Source: DATCJA01 sp963814955 (lineage in GTDB: Bacteria; Acidobacteriota; Vicinamibacteria; Vicinamibacterales; UBA2999). Taken from it: a stretch of 64,000 bases of DNA. The notes beneath the pieces are model-generated. The model was not told the origin of the DNA. It did not search any database and saw nothing but the letters and a program-made list of their open reading frames with translations. Position numbers and translations under genes: made by a program. The stretch lies in contig CAWFEX010000013.1 in assembly GCA_963814955.1 (NCBI GenBank), forward strand, positions 1-64,000, read 5' to 3'. Below, one piece after another: positions 19,009-28,115 of this stretch (position 1 is its first letter; the number at the start of each line of letters is the position of its first letter).

Positions 19009-20242
19009 TCTTATTGGACTCGTGATCGCGGCGCTCGGTGGTGCGGCCATTGGGCTCGAGCGTCAGTGGTCCGGGCACGCGGAGGGTCCCGGCGCACGGT
19101 TTGCCGGCATCAGGACGTTTACGATGCTCGGCGCCATCGGTGGGTTCACGGGATGGCTGTGGAGCGGCGGCGTCACCATCCCTGCCGCGATCCTGTTGGC
19201 GGGTGCCGTGGCAATCGTCGCAGCGGCTTACGCGGCTGGCAGTAGGCAAGACATTGATGGCACCACTGAAGTCGTAGCTCTGGTCGTGCTCGCGGCCGGC
19301 GTGCTCGCCGGGCTTGGGTCCATTCGCCTCGCAAGCGGCATCATTGCGATCGCAACGCTGCTCCTGATCGAGAAATCCAGGCTTCACGCGCTCGTGAAGC
19401 GGATTGACGACGTCGGGATGCGCTCCGCCGTGCGGTTCGCGGTCTTGGCCCTCGTGGTGCTGCCGCTGCTTCCCGAGGGACCCTACGGACCGCTGGGCGG
19501 TGTCAAGCCGCGTGAGCTCTGGGCGTTGGTCCTGTTCTTCTCGGGTCTGAGCTTCGCCGGATACGTGGCGCGACGTCTCGTCGGTCCTGGTCATGGGTAT
19601 CTGGTGACCGGGTTGCTTGGCGGGCTCGTGTCGTCGACGAATGTCACCTTCACATTCGCGCGGACGAGCCGACTCGAACCCACGATGGATCGCGCACTGG
19701 CGTTCGGTGCGGTTGCCGCCAACGCGATGCTCTATCCCAGAGTGCTGGTCGCAACCGCGATCCTCAACGTAGCAGTCGTCGGGCCGCTGCTCGTGTATCT
19801 GCTGCCGCCCGCAATCTTTGCTGCGTTAGCCGCTGCTGCGGGTGTGCGCCGGTCGCCGGCACCGGCTGCGCCTGAACTGCCCCAGCGGAATCCGTTGCAG
19901 CTCACCGCTGCGCTTCAGATGGCCGGCATCTTTCAAGGTGTGCTGATGGCGATCTACGCGATTCGTGAGTTCTGGGGCGCTTCCGGTGTTCTTGCTTCCG
20001 CAGCCGTACTCGGTCTTACCGACGTGGATGCGCTGACTGTCTCGATGGCGCGCGACGTCGCCCAAACGATGTCACCTGCGATAGCAGCCACAGCGATCGC
20101 GGTCGGTGTGCTCATGAACACGGTAATGAAACTGGGATTGGCACTTTTCTTTGGCAGCCGCGGGTTCAAGATGATTACGGGAGGTGCGCTCGCGCTCATG
20201 CTCGCAGCCCTTGCGATCCCACTTGTGTATCCACTTCTATGA
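18995..20242 (+). CDS. MgtC/DUF4010 family membrane protein
   Basis: 415 residues with about 12 hydrophobic helices. The N-terminal third is MgtC/SapB-like, with GLVIAALGGAAIGLERQWSG carrying the charged GLER motif, and RFAGIRTFTMLGAIGG. The rest is the DUF4010 domain, with VKPRELWALVLFFSGLSFAG and GLLGGLVSSTNVTFTFAR. Related proteins are thought to affect ion homeostasis, but no reaction is proven. The start at 18995 overlaps the preceding gene by 14 bases, as in an operon. Confidence 0.85.
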   Translation: MNTSDLIGLVIAALGGAAIGLERQWSGHAEGPGARFAGIRTFTMLGAIGGFTGWLWSGGVTIPAAILLAGAVAIVAAAYAAGSRQDIDGTTEVVALVVLAAGVLAGLGSIRLASGIIAIATLLLIEKSRLHALVKRIDDVGMRSAVRFAVLALVVLPLLPEGPYGPLGGVKPRELWALVLFFSGLSFAGYVARRLVGPGHGYLVTGLLGGLVSSTNVTFTFARTSRLEPTMDRALAFGAVAANAMLYPRVLVATAILNVAVVGPLLVYLLPPAIFAALAAAAGVRRSPAPAAPELPQRNPLQLTAALQMAGIFQGVLMAIYAIREFWGASGVLASAAVLGLTDVDALTVSMARDVAQTMSPAIAATAIAVGVLMNTVMKLGLALFFGSRGFKMITGGALALMLAALAIPLVYPLL

Positions 20243-20660
20243 AGTTCATCGGCCAAATCGTGTGAGTCAGCCCCGCGACGTTCCCCGTGCGGATCTTGCT
20301 TCTCTTTCTTGCCGTGAAGCCTGTGCCACGCGTGCCTACCGGCGCATCCGTTCTCAGACGCCGGGCGAATCGAGTACAACGCCGTGACCGTATAGCCCCA
20401 GCCGCTGTGCTCGGCTCGCCTCTGAGCGGGCCGAAATTTCGTCAGGACCTGGGGAATATTCCCACCGTACTCGCGAATGTGAGAGCAGGCGACCGCACCT
20501 ACATCAACTGATAGCTCGGAAACTCGTTGCGGATGTTCGGTTTCGCGTCGCAACAACTCTCTGCAACTTCGCAACGTGGACCATCATCTCGGCACGCCCG
20601 TTGCCCTGATCCTCTGATGCCGGACGCTTGCAGCGCCCGGCGCCAATAACAGGGGGCGTT
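20243..20660. other. Intergenic region without a recognised gene
   Basis: 418 bases with only short frames in all six readings. A GC-rich inverted segment near 20,610-20,645 (CCGGACGC...GCGCCCGG) lies just before the serine hydrolase and may be part of its leader. I see no clear promoter, RNA or repeat. Confidence 0.4.
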
Positions 20661-21863
20661 ATGTCAGTAGCCACACTCGACCGCGTGACCGTCGAAGGGC
20701 ACGTCAGCCCCGGCTTTGGAACGGTGCGCGACGCATTCACTGAGAACTTCGCCCGTCGGTATGAGCTGGGCGGCGCCTGCTGTGCGTATCACTGCGGTGA
20801 GAAGGTCGTCGATCTTTGGGGCGGTATTCGAAACAAGCAGACTGGTGAGCCGTGGGAAGAGAACACTATGGTGGTCGTCCACTCGGCCACCAAGGGTCTA
20901 GCCGCCATGACCCTCGCGATCGCGCATTCCCGCCGTTGGCTCGACTACGGAGAGCGCGTTGCCCACTATTGGCCAGAGTTCGCACAGCACGGCAAGGAGA
21001 ACGTCACCGTCCGCCAGCTCCTCGGACACCAGGCGGGGCTGTTCGCGTTCGATGAACCCGTCGATCGCAGCGTCATCGCCGATCTCGATCGGCTGGCGGT
21101 CGTATTGGCACGTCAGAAGCCCGCGTGGGAGCCGGGCACGCGGCAGGCCTATCACGCGCTGACACTCGGGTTCTATGAGGGCGAGCTGTTACGGCGTGTC
21201 GATCCACGACATCGCAGCCTCGGACAGTTCTTCCAGGACGAGATCGCGTCGCCGCTTGGGCTCGACTTGTACATCCGCTTGCCTGAGCAGATTCCAGACT
21301 CCCGCCTCGCGACGCTCGCGCCGCCTGGCCGAATCGAATTGCTCCTGGGCTTTCCGCCTCGACTGACGCTGGAGGCGATGAACCGGCACTCGAATATCTA
21401 CCGCGCCCTCGTGGTCAATCCCGGCGCTGGCGTGTACTTGGATCCGCAGCGCATCTACGCGCGGAATCTCGAGGTGCCATCGGGCAACGCCGTCGGCACT
21501 GCCCGCGCAATTGCGCACGCCTACAGTGTCTTCGCTACCGGAGGCCGCGAACTTGGGTTGCGCCAGGAGACGCTCGACCTTCTAGCGGCGCCAGCGGTCC
21601 CTCCGACACACGGGTTCTTCGACGAATGCCTCAAAGGCGAGGCGCAGTTCTCGTTGGGCTTCATGAAGCCGTGCCGCAACTGGCCGTTTGGTAGCTCCAG
21701 GTCATTCGGCTCGCCGGGCGCCGGCGGTTCGCTGGGCTTCGCCGATCCGGAGGCGGCAATCGGCTACGGCTACGTGACGAGCCAGATGGGAGTGAAGCTT
21801 ACGGGTGATCCCCGCGATATCGCGCTCAGAGACGCGCTCTACGCCGCACTCGAGATGTCGTGA
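20661..21863 (+). CDS. Serine hydrolase, class C beta-lactamase/family VIII esterase fold
   Basis: 400 residues without a signal peptide, so cytoplasmic. The SxxK catalytic pair is Ser75 and Lys78 in HSATKGLAAM. The Tyr of the second motif is in RQAYHALTLG. The closing segment GSPGAGGSLGFADPEAAIGYGYV carries the Gly-rich strand. Proteins of this type (EstB-like) hydrolyse esters; lactam hydrolysis is usually weak or absent. Start chosen at the ATG after GGGGGCG. It precedes the CPBP protease by 30 bases. Confidence 0.88.
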   Translation: MSVATLDRVTVEGHVSPGFGTVRDAFTENFARRYELGGACCAYHCGEKVVDLWGGIRNKQTGEPWEENTMVVVHSATKGLAAMTLAIAHSRRWLDYGERVAHYWPEFAQHGKENVTVRQLLGHQAGLFAFDEPVDRSVIADLDRLAVVLARQKPAWEPGTRQAYHALTLGFYEGELLRRVDPRHRSLGQFFQDEIASPLGLDLYIRLPEQIPDSRLATLAPPGRIELLLGFPPRLTLEAMNRHSNIYRALVVNPGAGVYLDPQRIYARNLEVPSGNAVGTARAIAHAYSVFATGGRELGLRQETLDLLAAPAVPPTHGFFDECLKGEAQFSLGFMKPCRNWPFGSSRSFGSPGAGGSLGFADPEAAIGYGYVTSQMGVKLTGDPRDIALRDALYAALEMS

Positions 21864-21893
21864 GGGACCCGAGGCACCGGAAGGCTGGACGTC

Positions 21894-22772
21894 ATGACCA
21901 CCATCAAGGCCTTCATCACGAAGCACCAGGTGCTGACGTACTTCGCTCTGGTGTTCACGATCTCATGGGGCGGCTTGCTCCTCGTCGGAGGACTTGAGGG
22001 ACTGTCGGGTAGGGCCTGGCAATCCGATCCACGGCTGCCGTTCATGGTCGTGGCCATGCTCGCCGGTCCGAGCATCGCCGGGCTTCTTCTGGCTGGTGTC
22101 GTCTCTGGCCGAGCGGGTTTACAAGAACTGCTCTCCCGTCTGCTCCGATGGCGAGTCGGCGCACGATGGTACGCGGTCGCGCTGCTGACTGCTCCTCTCG
22201 TTTTCGCAACGGTCCACCTTGCGCTTGCACTCGCGTCGCCGGTGTTCGTCCCTCGCGTCCTTTCGACGGGCAGCGTAGGGCCGCAGCTCGTATCCGCCAT
22301 CGCAGGAGCGATTCTGGTCGGTTTGTTCGAGGAGATCGGCTGGACAGGCTTTGCGACCCCCAGAGTGCGGTTGCGCCACGGCGTGCTTGCCACCGGCCTG
22401 ATTGTCGGGGTCCCGTGGGGAGCTTGGCATCTCCTGACGAACGACCTCTGGATCAGCAACGCCTACGCCGGAGACCTTTCTGTCCCCGTCTTCGTGATAG
22501 CGAACGGCTTGAGTCTGGTTGCTGGACAGCTGCCAGCCTATCGCGTGCTGATCGTGTGGGTCTACGACCGGACCGGCAGCTTACTCGTGGCAATGCTGAT
22601 GCACGCAAGTCTGTCGGCCTGCACGTTTCTCGTCAGCCTGTCGGCTACCGGCTTCGCCTTCTTGATCGATGTCTTTGTGTTCGCCGCTGTGTGGTGGATC
22701 GTGGTTGCCGTCGTCGTCGCAACAAGCGGCGGACAGCTCGCGCCCCAAGCGCTCCGAAGGCGGGCTGCCTGA
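21894..22772 (+). CDS. CPBP-family intramembrane protease
   Basis: 292 residues and about eight helices. CPBP (Abi) motifs are present: the double Glu in LFEEIGWTGFATPR, the His-containing GVPWGAWHLL, and the second His in AMLMHASLSA. The family includes Rce1-like glutamic proteases and some self-immunity proteins. The EExxxR Arg is replaced by Thr, a variant often seen in bacteria. A second, convergent CPBP gene lies 29 bases downstream. Confidence 0.85.
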   Translation: MTTIKAFITKHQVLTYFALVFTISWGGLLLVGGLEGLSGRAWQSDPRLPFMVVAMLAGPSIAGLLLAGVVSGRAGLQELLSRLLRWRVGARWYAVALLTAPLVFATVHLALALASPVFVPRVLSTGSVGPQLVSAIAGAILVGLFEEIGWTGFATPRVRLRHGVLATGLIVGVPWGAWHLLTNDLWISNAYAGDLSVPVFVIANGLSLVAGQLPAYRVLIVWVYDRTGSLLVAMLMHASLSACTFLVSLSATGFAFLIDVFVFAAVWWIVVAVVVATSGGQLAPQALRRRAA

Positions 22773-22793
22773 GACTCCGTTGGATGTGGGTCT

Positions 22794-22810
22794 CACGTCC
22801 TTCAGACGTG
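22794..22810. terminator. Short hairpin between convergent CPBP genes
   Basis: CACGTC and GACGTG are complementary around a CTTCA loop, in the 29-base gap between two convergent stops. It may act in both directions, but the stem is only 6 bp and there is no T-run. Confidence 0.3.
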
Positions 22811-23540
22811 GGGCACCGGCTCGATCACGCGTGGACGACGAGCGAGATGTTCACTGCCAACAACGGGAACAAGCCCAACGGCTCCGATCGTGAGCAGCGC
22901 TCCCATCACGTTCGGCACGTAGGGCGAGACCGGCGACGTAATGAAGATGTCGAGCGCGGCATGAAAAAAAGCGACCGCCGCAATCGATCCCCGGCTCGAA
23001 TTAAAGAGCCACGTCAACAGGATGGACCCGAGCGCAAGCGAGAGGAGCCAGCCAGCCGCTCCGGCTAGTCCGAGGTTCGACAGGCCTTCGCTGAACGCGA
23101 AAAGCGGGAGATGCCAACCCGCCCAGCCGACGGTCAACACAAGCGACGCTCGAAGGGCAGGCATCCGCGCCTGCAGACGAGGCAGCGCGAATCCTCGCCA
23201 TCCGACTTCTTCGCCGTACCCATAGCAGATGACGTTTGCGAGCCAGTATAGCGGACGAGGAAGTGTCGATAGTTCTGCACTCGCCCCAACAAACTGCCAT
23301 GCGATCGGTTCGCGGTAAATGCCGATCACCACCAATGTGCTGAGCACAAAGAGCACGGCCGGAATCAGAATCGCAGTACCCACCCACGAGCCACCTTGAA
23401 ATAAGCGGCGACGTAGTCGCGTTAGAACTGCTCGGTCGCCGGTCATTCTCGTCACGAGGACCGACGACCAACGCTAGTGCGACGACGATCCCGCCAGTCA
23501 GGCATCCGATAACAATTCGAGCGATGTGATGTGTGGCCAT
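22802..23540 (-). CDS. CPBP-family intramembrane protease, second copy (5' frameshift)
   Basis: The main frame (22802-23455) has the canonical CPBP motifs EEVGWRGFALPRL, GWAGWHLPLF and FFHAALDI within six helices. Upstream, another frame from the ATG at 23540 reads MATHHIARIVIGCLTGGIVV, a first membrane helix, and joins near 23,450. The full gene therefore probably starts at 23540 with one indel. It converges on the preceding CPBP gene but the sequences are only distantly alike, so they are not a recent duplication. Confidence 0.75.
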
Positions 23541-23637
23541 GATGACCGTTATTCGTATTCTCGTCTTGTGAGCTGTCTTCGTTGTGGCGTTCGGTGACGC
23601 CGGGCCGGCGTCCTCGCCGGCCCGGATGACCTGGCTA

Positions 23638-24327
23638 CTACCGGGCGATGCCGGCCAGTTGCCTGTGCATCGCCGCCGCCGCGTTGGCTTCCTTGGCGGC
23701 GTCACGCGACAGCGTGACCAGACGGTCGTGATGCACCGCCGCTTGCGCGATGCGCGTGCCGCGATAGGTTTGCGCCAACGTGACATGAACCTCCGCTTCG
23801 GCGGTATACCGCTTGGCCCGCGTGAGGAAGTACTCCTCGAGCGCCCGGTGCTCAGCGGGTATGCGTGCCTTGGCGGCGAGAGCATTGAGCTCTTGTTCCG
23901 TCGGTTCCGAAACGCCGGCACCGCCTTCGAACCGCGCACCGTCACGCGGCGGCGTGCCGGGTGTGCCGCCCGCCGCTTTCTCGTGGTACAGAGCGAGTTC
24001 ACGGACGGTTGTCGCCGATTGGGTATTGAGGTCGGCGAGACGCTTGCAGTGCACGCTCATGCCGATGCCCAGACTGCGGCTCGGATTGCCGCCAAAGCCT
24101 TGCGCCATCGACGTATGTCGCTTGGCCTCCGCGGAATACCGTTCTGCAAGCGCCGTGAAATGCGCACTGAGGCGTGCGTGATCACCAGGTTCGCCACGAT
24201 CGACGAGTTGCCGGACCTCGACCGCATTAAGGAGCCCGGATGATCGGTCTTGCCCCGCAGCGCTCCCGATCACAGCGACAGATGCAAGAGCGGCGAGCGC
24301 GACGGAACGGAAGTGAATCGTTCTCAT
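23638..24327 (-). CDS. Secreted helical protein with two related repeats
   Basis: 229 residues. The signal peptide MRTIHFRSVALAALASVAVIGSAAG is followed by two alpha-helical repeats of about 70 residues: one beginning DHARLSAHFTALAERYSAEA and one beginning EHRALEEYFLTRAKRYTAEA. Each has a central HxxLA/TL segment with histidines. They are separated by a Gly/Pro/Arg linker (AGGTPGTPPRDGARFEGG). The arrangement suggests a four-helix unit made twice, possibly a metal or haem binder. No named family is recognised. Confidence 0.7.
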   Translation of the reverse strand: MRTIHFRSVALAALASVAVIGSAAGQDRSSGLLNAVEVRQLVDRGEPGDHARLSAHFTALAERYSAEAKRHTSMAQGFGGNPSRSLGIGMSVHCKRLADLNTQSATTVRELALYHEKAAGGTPGTPPRDGARFEGGAGVSEPTEQELNALAAKARIPAEHRALEEYFLTRAKRYTAEAEVHVTLAQTYRGTRIAQAAVHHDRLVTLSRDAAKEANAAAAMHRQLAGIAR

Positions 24328-24453
24328 GACGACCTTCCTTTCTTCGTGACCGTAGCCACAACGAAACAGCCGTTATGTCGATGGCGGTGCGCTTCGCACA
24401 CGCCGATTCAATGGGGACCGCGCGTACAAGGTGCGCGGTGTGCGGCTGTGGGC

Positions 24454-24810
24454 TTAGATCCGAAGAGCGGTGGTGAGAGGCTGACAGTCGAGCGAACGTT
24501 CCCGATCGGCCCCGGCGCGATGGCGAGTATCCACGTTCGAAGGAGCGAGCTGATACCGTGACAGCGGAAGCGCGTACTCTCTGTCCGGCGACCGAGTACG
24601 CCTGACATTCTCTTGGACAATCGAGGTGGCACTGAGCACCGTGTTCCGGCAGCCGTCCTGGCCAGCCACGATAGTGAAAGTGGCCAGACGCTCGTGATGG
24701 CAGCCACTGGCGGCGGCTGTGCTGGGATCACACCAGGTTCTGCACAGTAATGTGGCAGTAGGGGTCCCCGTCATTGCCAGCACGATGGAAAGTACGGCTA
24801 CACGGAACAC
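24454..24810 (-). CDS. Small secreted cysteine-containing protein
   Basis: 118 residues. A signal peptide (MFRVAVLSIVLAMTGTPTAT) is followed by LLCRTWCDPSTAAASGCHHE, a Cys/His cluster seen in small exported acidobacterial proteins. The remainder is polar. Function unknown; the Cys/His run could bind metal. Coding bias is moderate. Confidence 0.5.
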   Translation of the reverse strand: MFRVAVLSIVLAMTGTPTATLLCRTWCDPSTAAASGCHHERLATFTIVAGQDGCRNTVLSATSIVQENVRRTRSPDREYALPLSRYQLAPSNVDTRHRAGADRERSLDCQPLTTALRI

Positions 24811-25085
24811 GCTGCTCTCTAGTCAGCCCCATCAGGCAAGGGCCGCGCCACGATCGAACGGCCACAGGGAATGGAACGGCAGCATGGTGCCCGGTCGGAT
24901 CGCGGGTATCGCCGCTGACTTTTTCAGCGTCGCCGCGAACTAGTCCCCACCTCGCGGAAAGTGGGTCACCTAAACGGTGAGCGCGCGCTGCTCCTCATTA
25001 AGATTTCCGCGCCTCATTGGCTGGCACGGTGTGTGCCATTGGCGCTGGCGAAGTCTTCGGTACCTCCGGAGAAGAGGATTCGGCC

Positions 25086-25691
25086 ATGCTTGCCACAATC
25101 TTTGTTCGCATTCCGCTGGCGCTCGTTCCACTGTTGCCCCTTCCCGATTCCCCGCGCGACTGTCGGCTCGAGGTCCTGACGCCGCAGGCCGTCGAGGAGC
25201 GAACGCTCGACGAGTTCCAGGGGCGCGTGAGCGCGTACGTGATGGTCCACCGCTACCTCACCCGGTCGCTGTCGCCTGTTCACATGCTCTTGGACGAGGA
25301 GGCGACGTTGGTGAACGACGAGTTGCGAACCGCGCTCGTTGCGGCGTATCTGCAGGCGCGACCCGGACGCATCTTTACACCCGCCATCGGGGAGCTCCTG
25401 AGAGAACGTATCGACCACGCACTGCGTTATGGGGTCGCCCACGGCCCGATGACTGGTTATGAACCGCTCTGCGGCGAACCGCCTCCCATGGTCAACCAGT
25501 GGTTCCCACCGGCGCTCGGGTCGGCATATTGGCCGGCGCTTGCACAGGTACTGCCCGTGATTCCGGAGGAGCTCGATTACCTGTTCTGGGGACGCGACCT
25601 CGTGATCGTCGACGTGGACGCGAACCTGGTGATCGACGTGCTGAGAGATGCGCTGCCCGAAAGCGGTCGTCCCAGCGTCGTGTTCGAGTAG
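25086..25691 (+). CDS. Secreted protein of unknown function
   Basis: 201 residues from the ATG at 25086. An N-terminal hydrophobic segment (MLATIFVRIPLALVPLLPLP) is a likely signal or anchor. The domain starting CRLEVLTPQAVEERTLDEFQ continues to an alpha/beta tail (RDLVIVDVDANLVIDVLRDALP). It contains GEPPPMVNQWFPPALGSAYWP, a proline/aromatic stretch. No family recognised. It is in a run of exported proteins that ends with the cytochrome c and cupredoxin genes. Confidence 0.6.
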   Translation: MLATIFVRIPLALVPLLPLPDSPRDCRLEVLTPQAVEERTLDEFQGRVSAYVMVHRYLTRSLSPVHMLLDEEATLVNDELRTALVAAYLQARPGRIFTPAIGELLRERIDHALRYGVAHGPMTGYEPLCGEPPPMVNQWFPPALGSAYWPALAQVLPVIPEELDYLFWGRDLVIVDVDANLVIDVLRDALPESGRPSVVFE

Positions 25692-25930
25692 CAACCGAAT
25701 GCGCGGGAAGGAGTAGAAACCAATGCCAGCCAGTCCGACGCTGCAAACGGCCTGGGGCTGCCGGTGGAGCCGGCATGGTTATCGGGTGCCCGGTGTCCCG
25801 GATCAGTTGCAGCCCGAAAAACTCCGGGTGTCGGGTTCGGACTGGCGAACGAGAAGTATCTGAGTCGCTGGCGACGACATAACCGTCGCCACGTCACCGC
25901 GTGGAGACGACCGTGAGAAAGGAATCGCAG

Positions 25931-26520
25931 ATGCGCGCTCTCCGTTTACTCGTTGTGATCAGCACCGTTGGCCTGACGGTCGCCATTGCGGTGAGCTGCC
26001 GCAGCCAGGAGCGTCCGCAGCAGGCTGCAGCCCGGGGCCGGCTCCGGTGGGATCGATCCGAGACGTCATGCACAACATCGTCGAATACAACGCGTTCAAA
26101 ATCTTCGATTCGGTCGCCGTGACGGTTACCTTGAAGGGGACGGACGAGAAGCAGCCGCGTACCGAAGAAGAATGGGATGAGATCTTTCACGCTGCTATCA
26201 CGCTCGCCGAATCGCCGAATCTCCTCGTGACCCCTGGACGCCGCGTTTCGGCGCCGGAGGAGGAGAACTCGAGCGATGGTCCTGAGGAGCTGACGCCGAA
26301 ACAGATTCAGGCGAAGATCGACGCGAACCGGAATCTATGGCTGAAGCACGTCGCGGAGCTGCAGAACGTCGGCAAGGAAACGATGCAAATCGTGACCTCC
26401 AAGAACGCGAAGGGCCTGTTCGAGATCGGCGAGAAGATCGACAGGGTGTGCGAGAACTGTCACCTCGAATTCTGGTATCCGGGAGAGGCCGCACCGAAAC
26501 CGGCCAACACCACGAAGTAA
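25931..26520 (+). CDS. Secreted c-type cytochrome (class II-like), frameshift near 26,035
   Basis: A signal-like N-terminus (MRALRLLVVISTVGLTVAIA with a lipobox-like Cys) lies in one frame. From GSIRDVMHNIVEYNAFKIFD the protein continues in another. The single haem-binding motif CENCH is near the C-terminus, as in class II cytochromes c', followed by LEFWYPGE. The helical body before it fits a four-helix bundle. It lies in the periplasm or on the membrane and would pass electrons. The cupredoxin-like gene starts 2 bases after its stop, so they are co-transcribed. Confidence 0.75.
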
Positions 26521-26522
26521 CC

Positions 26523-27314
26523 ATGCGACTTGTCTTCCTGGCTATCGCTGCCGCCGTTGCCGGGCTACCTCACGCGACTGCCGTCGAAGCGCAAGGCCAG
26601 GCAGGAACGATCGTCGGCCATGTGCGGCTGATGGCCACCGCACCGCCGAATGCCATCATTCGAATGGGTGGCGATCCCAGGTGTAGCAAGGCCGCGGCGG
26701 GCAAGCGCATCACCCAGGACATCGTCGTGCGGAGCGCTGACGGGGGGCTCGGCAACGTGTTCGTCAACCTTCAGGGATCGTTTCCTTCGACACCTGCTCC
26801 GTCTCCACCTGTGACGCTCGATCAGCAGGGATGCCTGTTCGTGCCGCGGATGAGCGGTGCACGCGTCGGCCAGACCTTGCAGGTGACCAACAGCGATCCA
26901 ACGGGCCACAACGTGCACAGTCTCTCGGCGCACGGCAACGCGTTCAACATCATGCAGCCCAAGCAGGGCATGATGAACAAGTTTCCGTTGAAGTCCGAGG
27001 ACCTCGTGATGCGCATCAAGTGCGACCTCCATTCGTGGATGGTCGCCTACGTCGGTGTGGTCCGGCATCCCTACTACGCCGTGAGCGGAGGCGACGGTGC
27101 GTTTACGATTGCGCGCGTGCCGCCGGGGCGGCACACCATCCAGACCTGGCATGAGCTATACGGACGGTTGACGCGGACGGTGGATGTCAAGGCCGGACAA
27201 ACCGCCACCGTGGATTTCGTCTATACCGGCAAGGAAAAGCCGAGTACCGCCAGCGTGATCGATCTCGTCGTTCCGGGCGACGCCGCGGCGATTACGCTGA
27301 TTGCCGCACGTTGA
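26523..27314 (+). CDS. Secreted cupredoxin-like protein with carboxypeptidase-regulatory-like domain
   Basis: 263 residues. The signal peptide MRLVFLAIAAAVAGLPHATAVEAQ is followed by a beta-sandwich domain. Its likely type-1 copper ligands are the His in PTGHNVHS and the Cys-x-x-His-x-x-Met of KCDLHSWM. The C-terminal third (SGGDGAFTIARVPPGRHTI) is a carboxypeptidase-regulatory-like fold. Plastocyanin/azurin relatives carry electrons; this one probably serves the cytochrome c encoded just before. Its last codons overlap the convergent PepSY relic. Confidence 0.8.
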   Translation: MRLVFLAIAAAVAGLPHATAVEAQGQAGTIVGHVRLMATAPPNAIIRMGGDPRCSKAAAGKRITQDIVVRSADGGLGNVFVNLQGSFPSTPAPSPPVTLDQQGCLFVPRMSGARVGQTLQVTNSDPTGHNVHSLSAHGNAFNIMQPKQGMMNKFPLKSEDLVMRIKCDLHSWMVAYVGVVRHPYYAVSGGDGAFTIARVPPGRHTIQTWHELYGRLTRTVDVKAGQTATVDFVYTGKEKPSTASVIDLVVPGDAAAITLIAAR

Positions 27315-27911
27315 CGCGCGCCGGCTCGACCGCCGGCCGCATCTTCCCTCGTAAGAACCTGCAAGCCACTACCACCGACGTCAGACTGAGCGCAACACCG
27401 CCGAGACTCAATCCGACGATGATCGGATACCACGCCCGCGGAGTCTGGTACCAGCGTGGGGAAATCTAGGCTGTGCAGTCCCTAATAGCCATCGCTCCGT
27501 TCGGCTGCCACGGACCTCCGCCAGCGCAATCGATCCGTCCCTGGCATCAGGATAGAGCCAGGTTCCGCAGGATCGTCTCTGGTGCCGCCGATCAACATCA
27601 CGTTCCACTTCCGAGCGCAAGGGGTTCCCTTGGGCTCGATGACGATAGCGACGGTCTTGAGCGGCATCCTCTGGGTGTCGTTCCTGCTTACCAGGGGAGC
27701 CTGCGCAGCACGCGGAACGAGCCAGCGATGGAGAAGCGGGCCGGAAGCGATGTGAAACGCCATTTGAATGGCCGCCCACAATGACTCTGACGGTCTGTCG
27801 CATCGGTCTCTCTTGGTCCATCGAAATCTGGCGTCGTGCCTGGCCCTTCTCCGTCAAACGGTTTGGATCAACCACGGAGCAAGCACTCTGGTACCACCAC
27901 CGCACGCTCAA
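27292..27911 (-). pseudogene. PepSY-type membrane protein relic
   Basis: Read leftwards across three frames, the sequence gives TWLYPDARDGSIALAEVRGS, then GLHSLDFP, then PRAWYPIIVGLSLGGVALSL and a basic tail. This is the order of the C-terminal end of PepSY-associated membrane proteins (periplasmic strand, a Leu-His-Ser-Leu-Asp-Phe-Pro segment, last transmembrane helix). At least two frame changes lie near 27,470 and 27,500-27,530. Earlier parts of the gene cannot be followed beyond about 27,900, so it may be both truncated and error-laden. The space 27,912-28,115 holds nothing recognisable. Confidence 0.5.
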
Positions 27912-28115
27912 GTCCGGGACGGAACTCGATCGATGGCGTCAACGAGGTAACTGTCACACTGCGGAAAATCCCCATGCGTTCCGGGTAATTTCACGGTGCT
28001 TTCACTCGGATACCGGCAAATCCCCGTGTCTGCTCTTCACGGCGGCCGGCAGCGTTTATGCGTCTGCGATCTCAAGGACTTGGGCAATCAACGACCACTG
28101 GGCGGGAGCACGAAT

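Noticed and set aside
20600..20660. Inverted GC-rich segment as a riboswitch before the serine hydrolase
   Set aside because: No known riboswitch core could be recognised; only a short palindrome.
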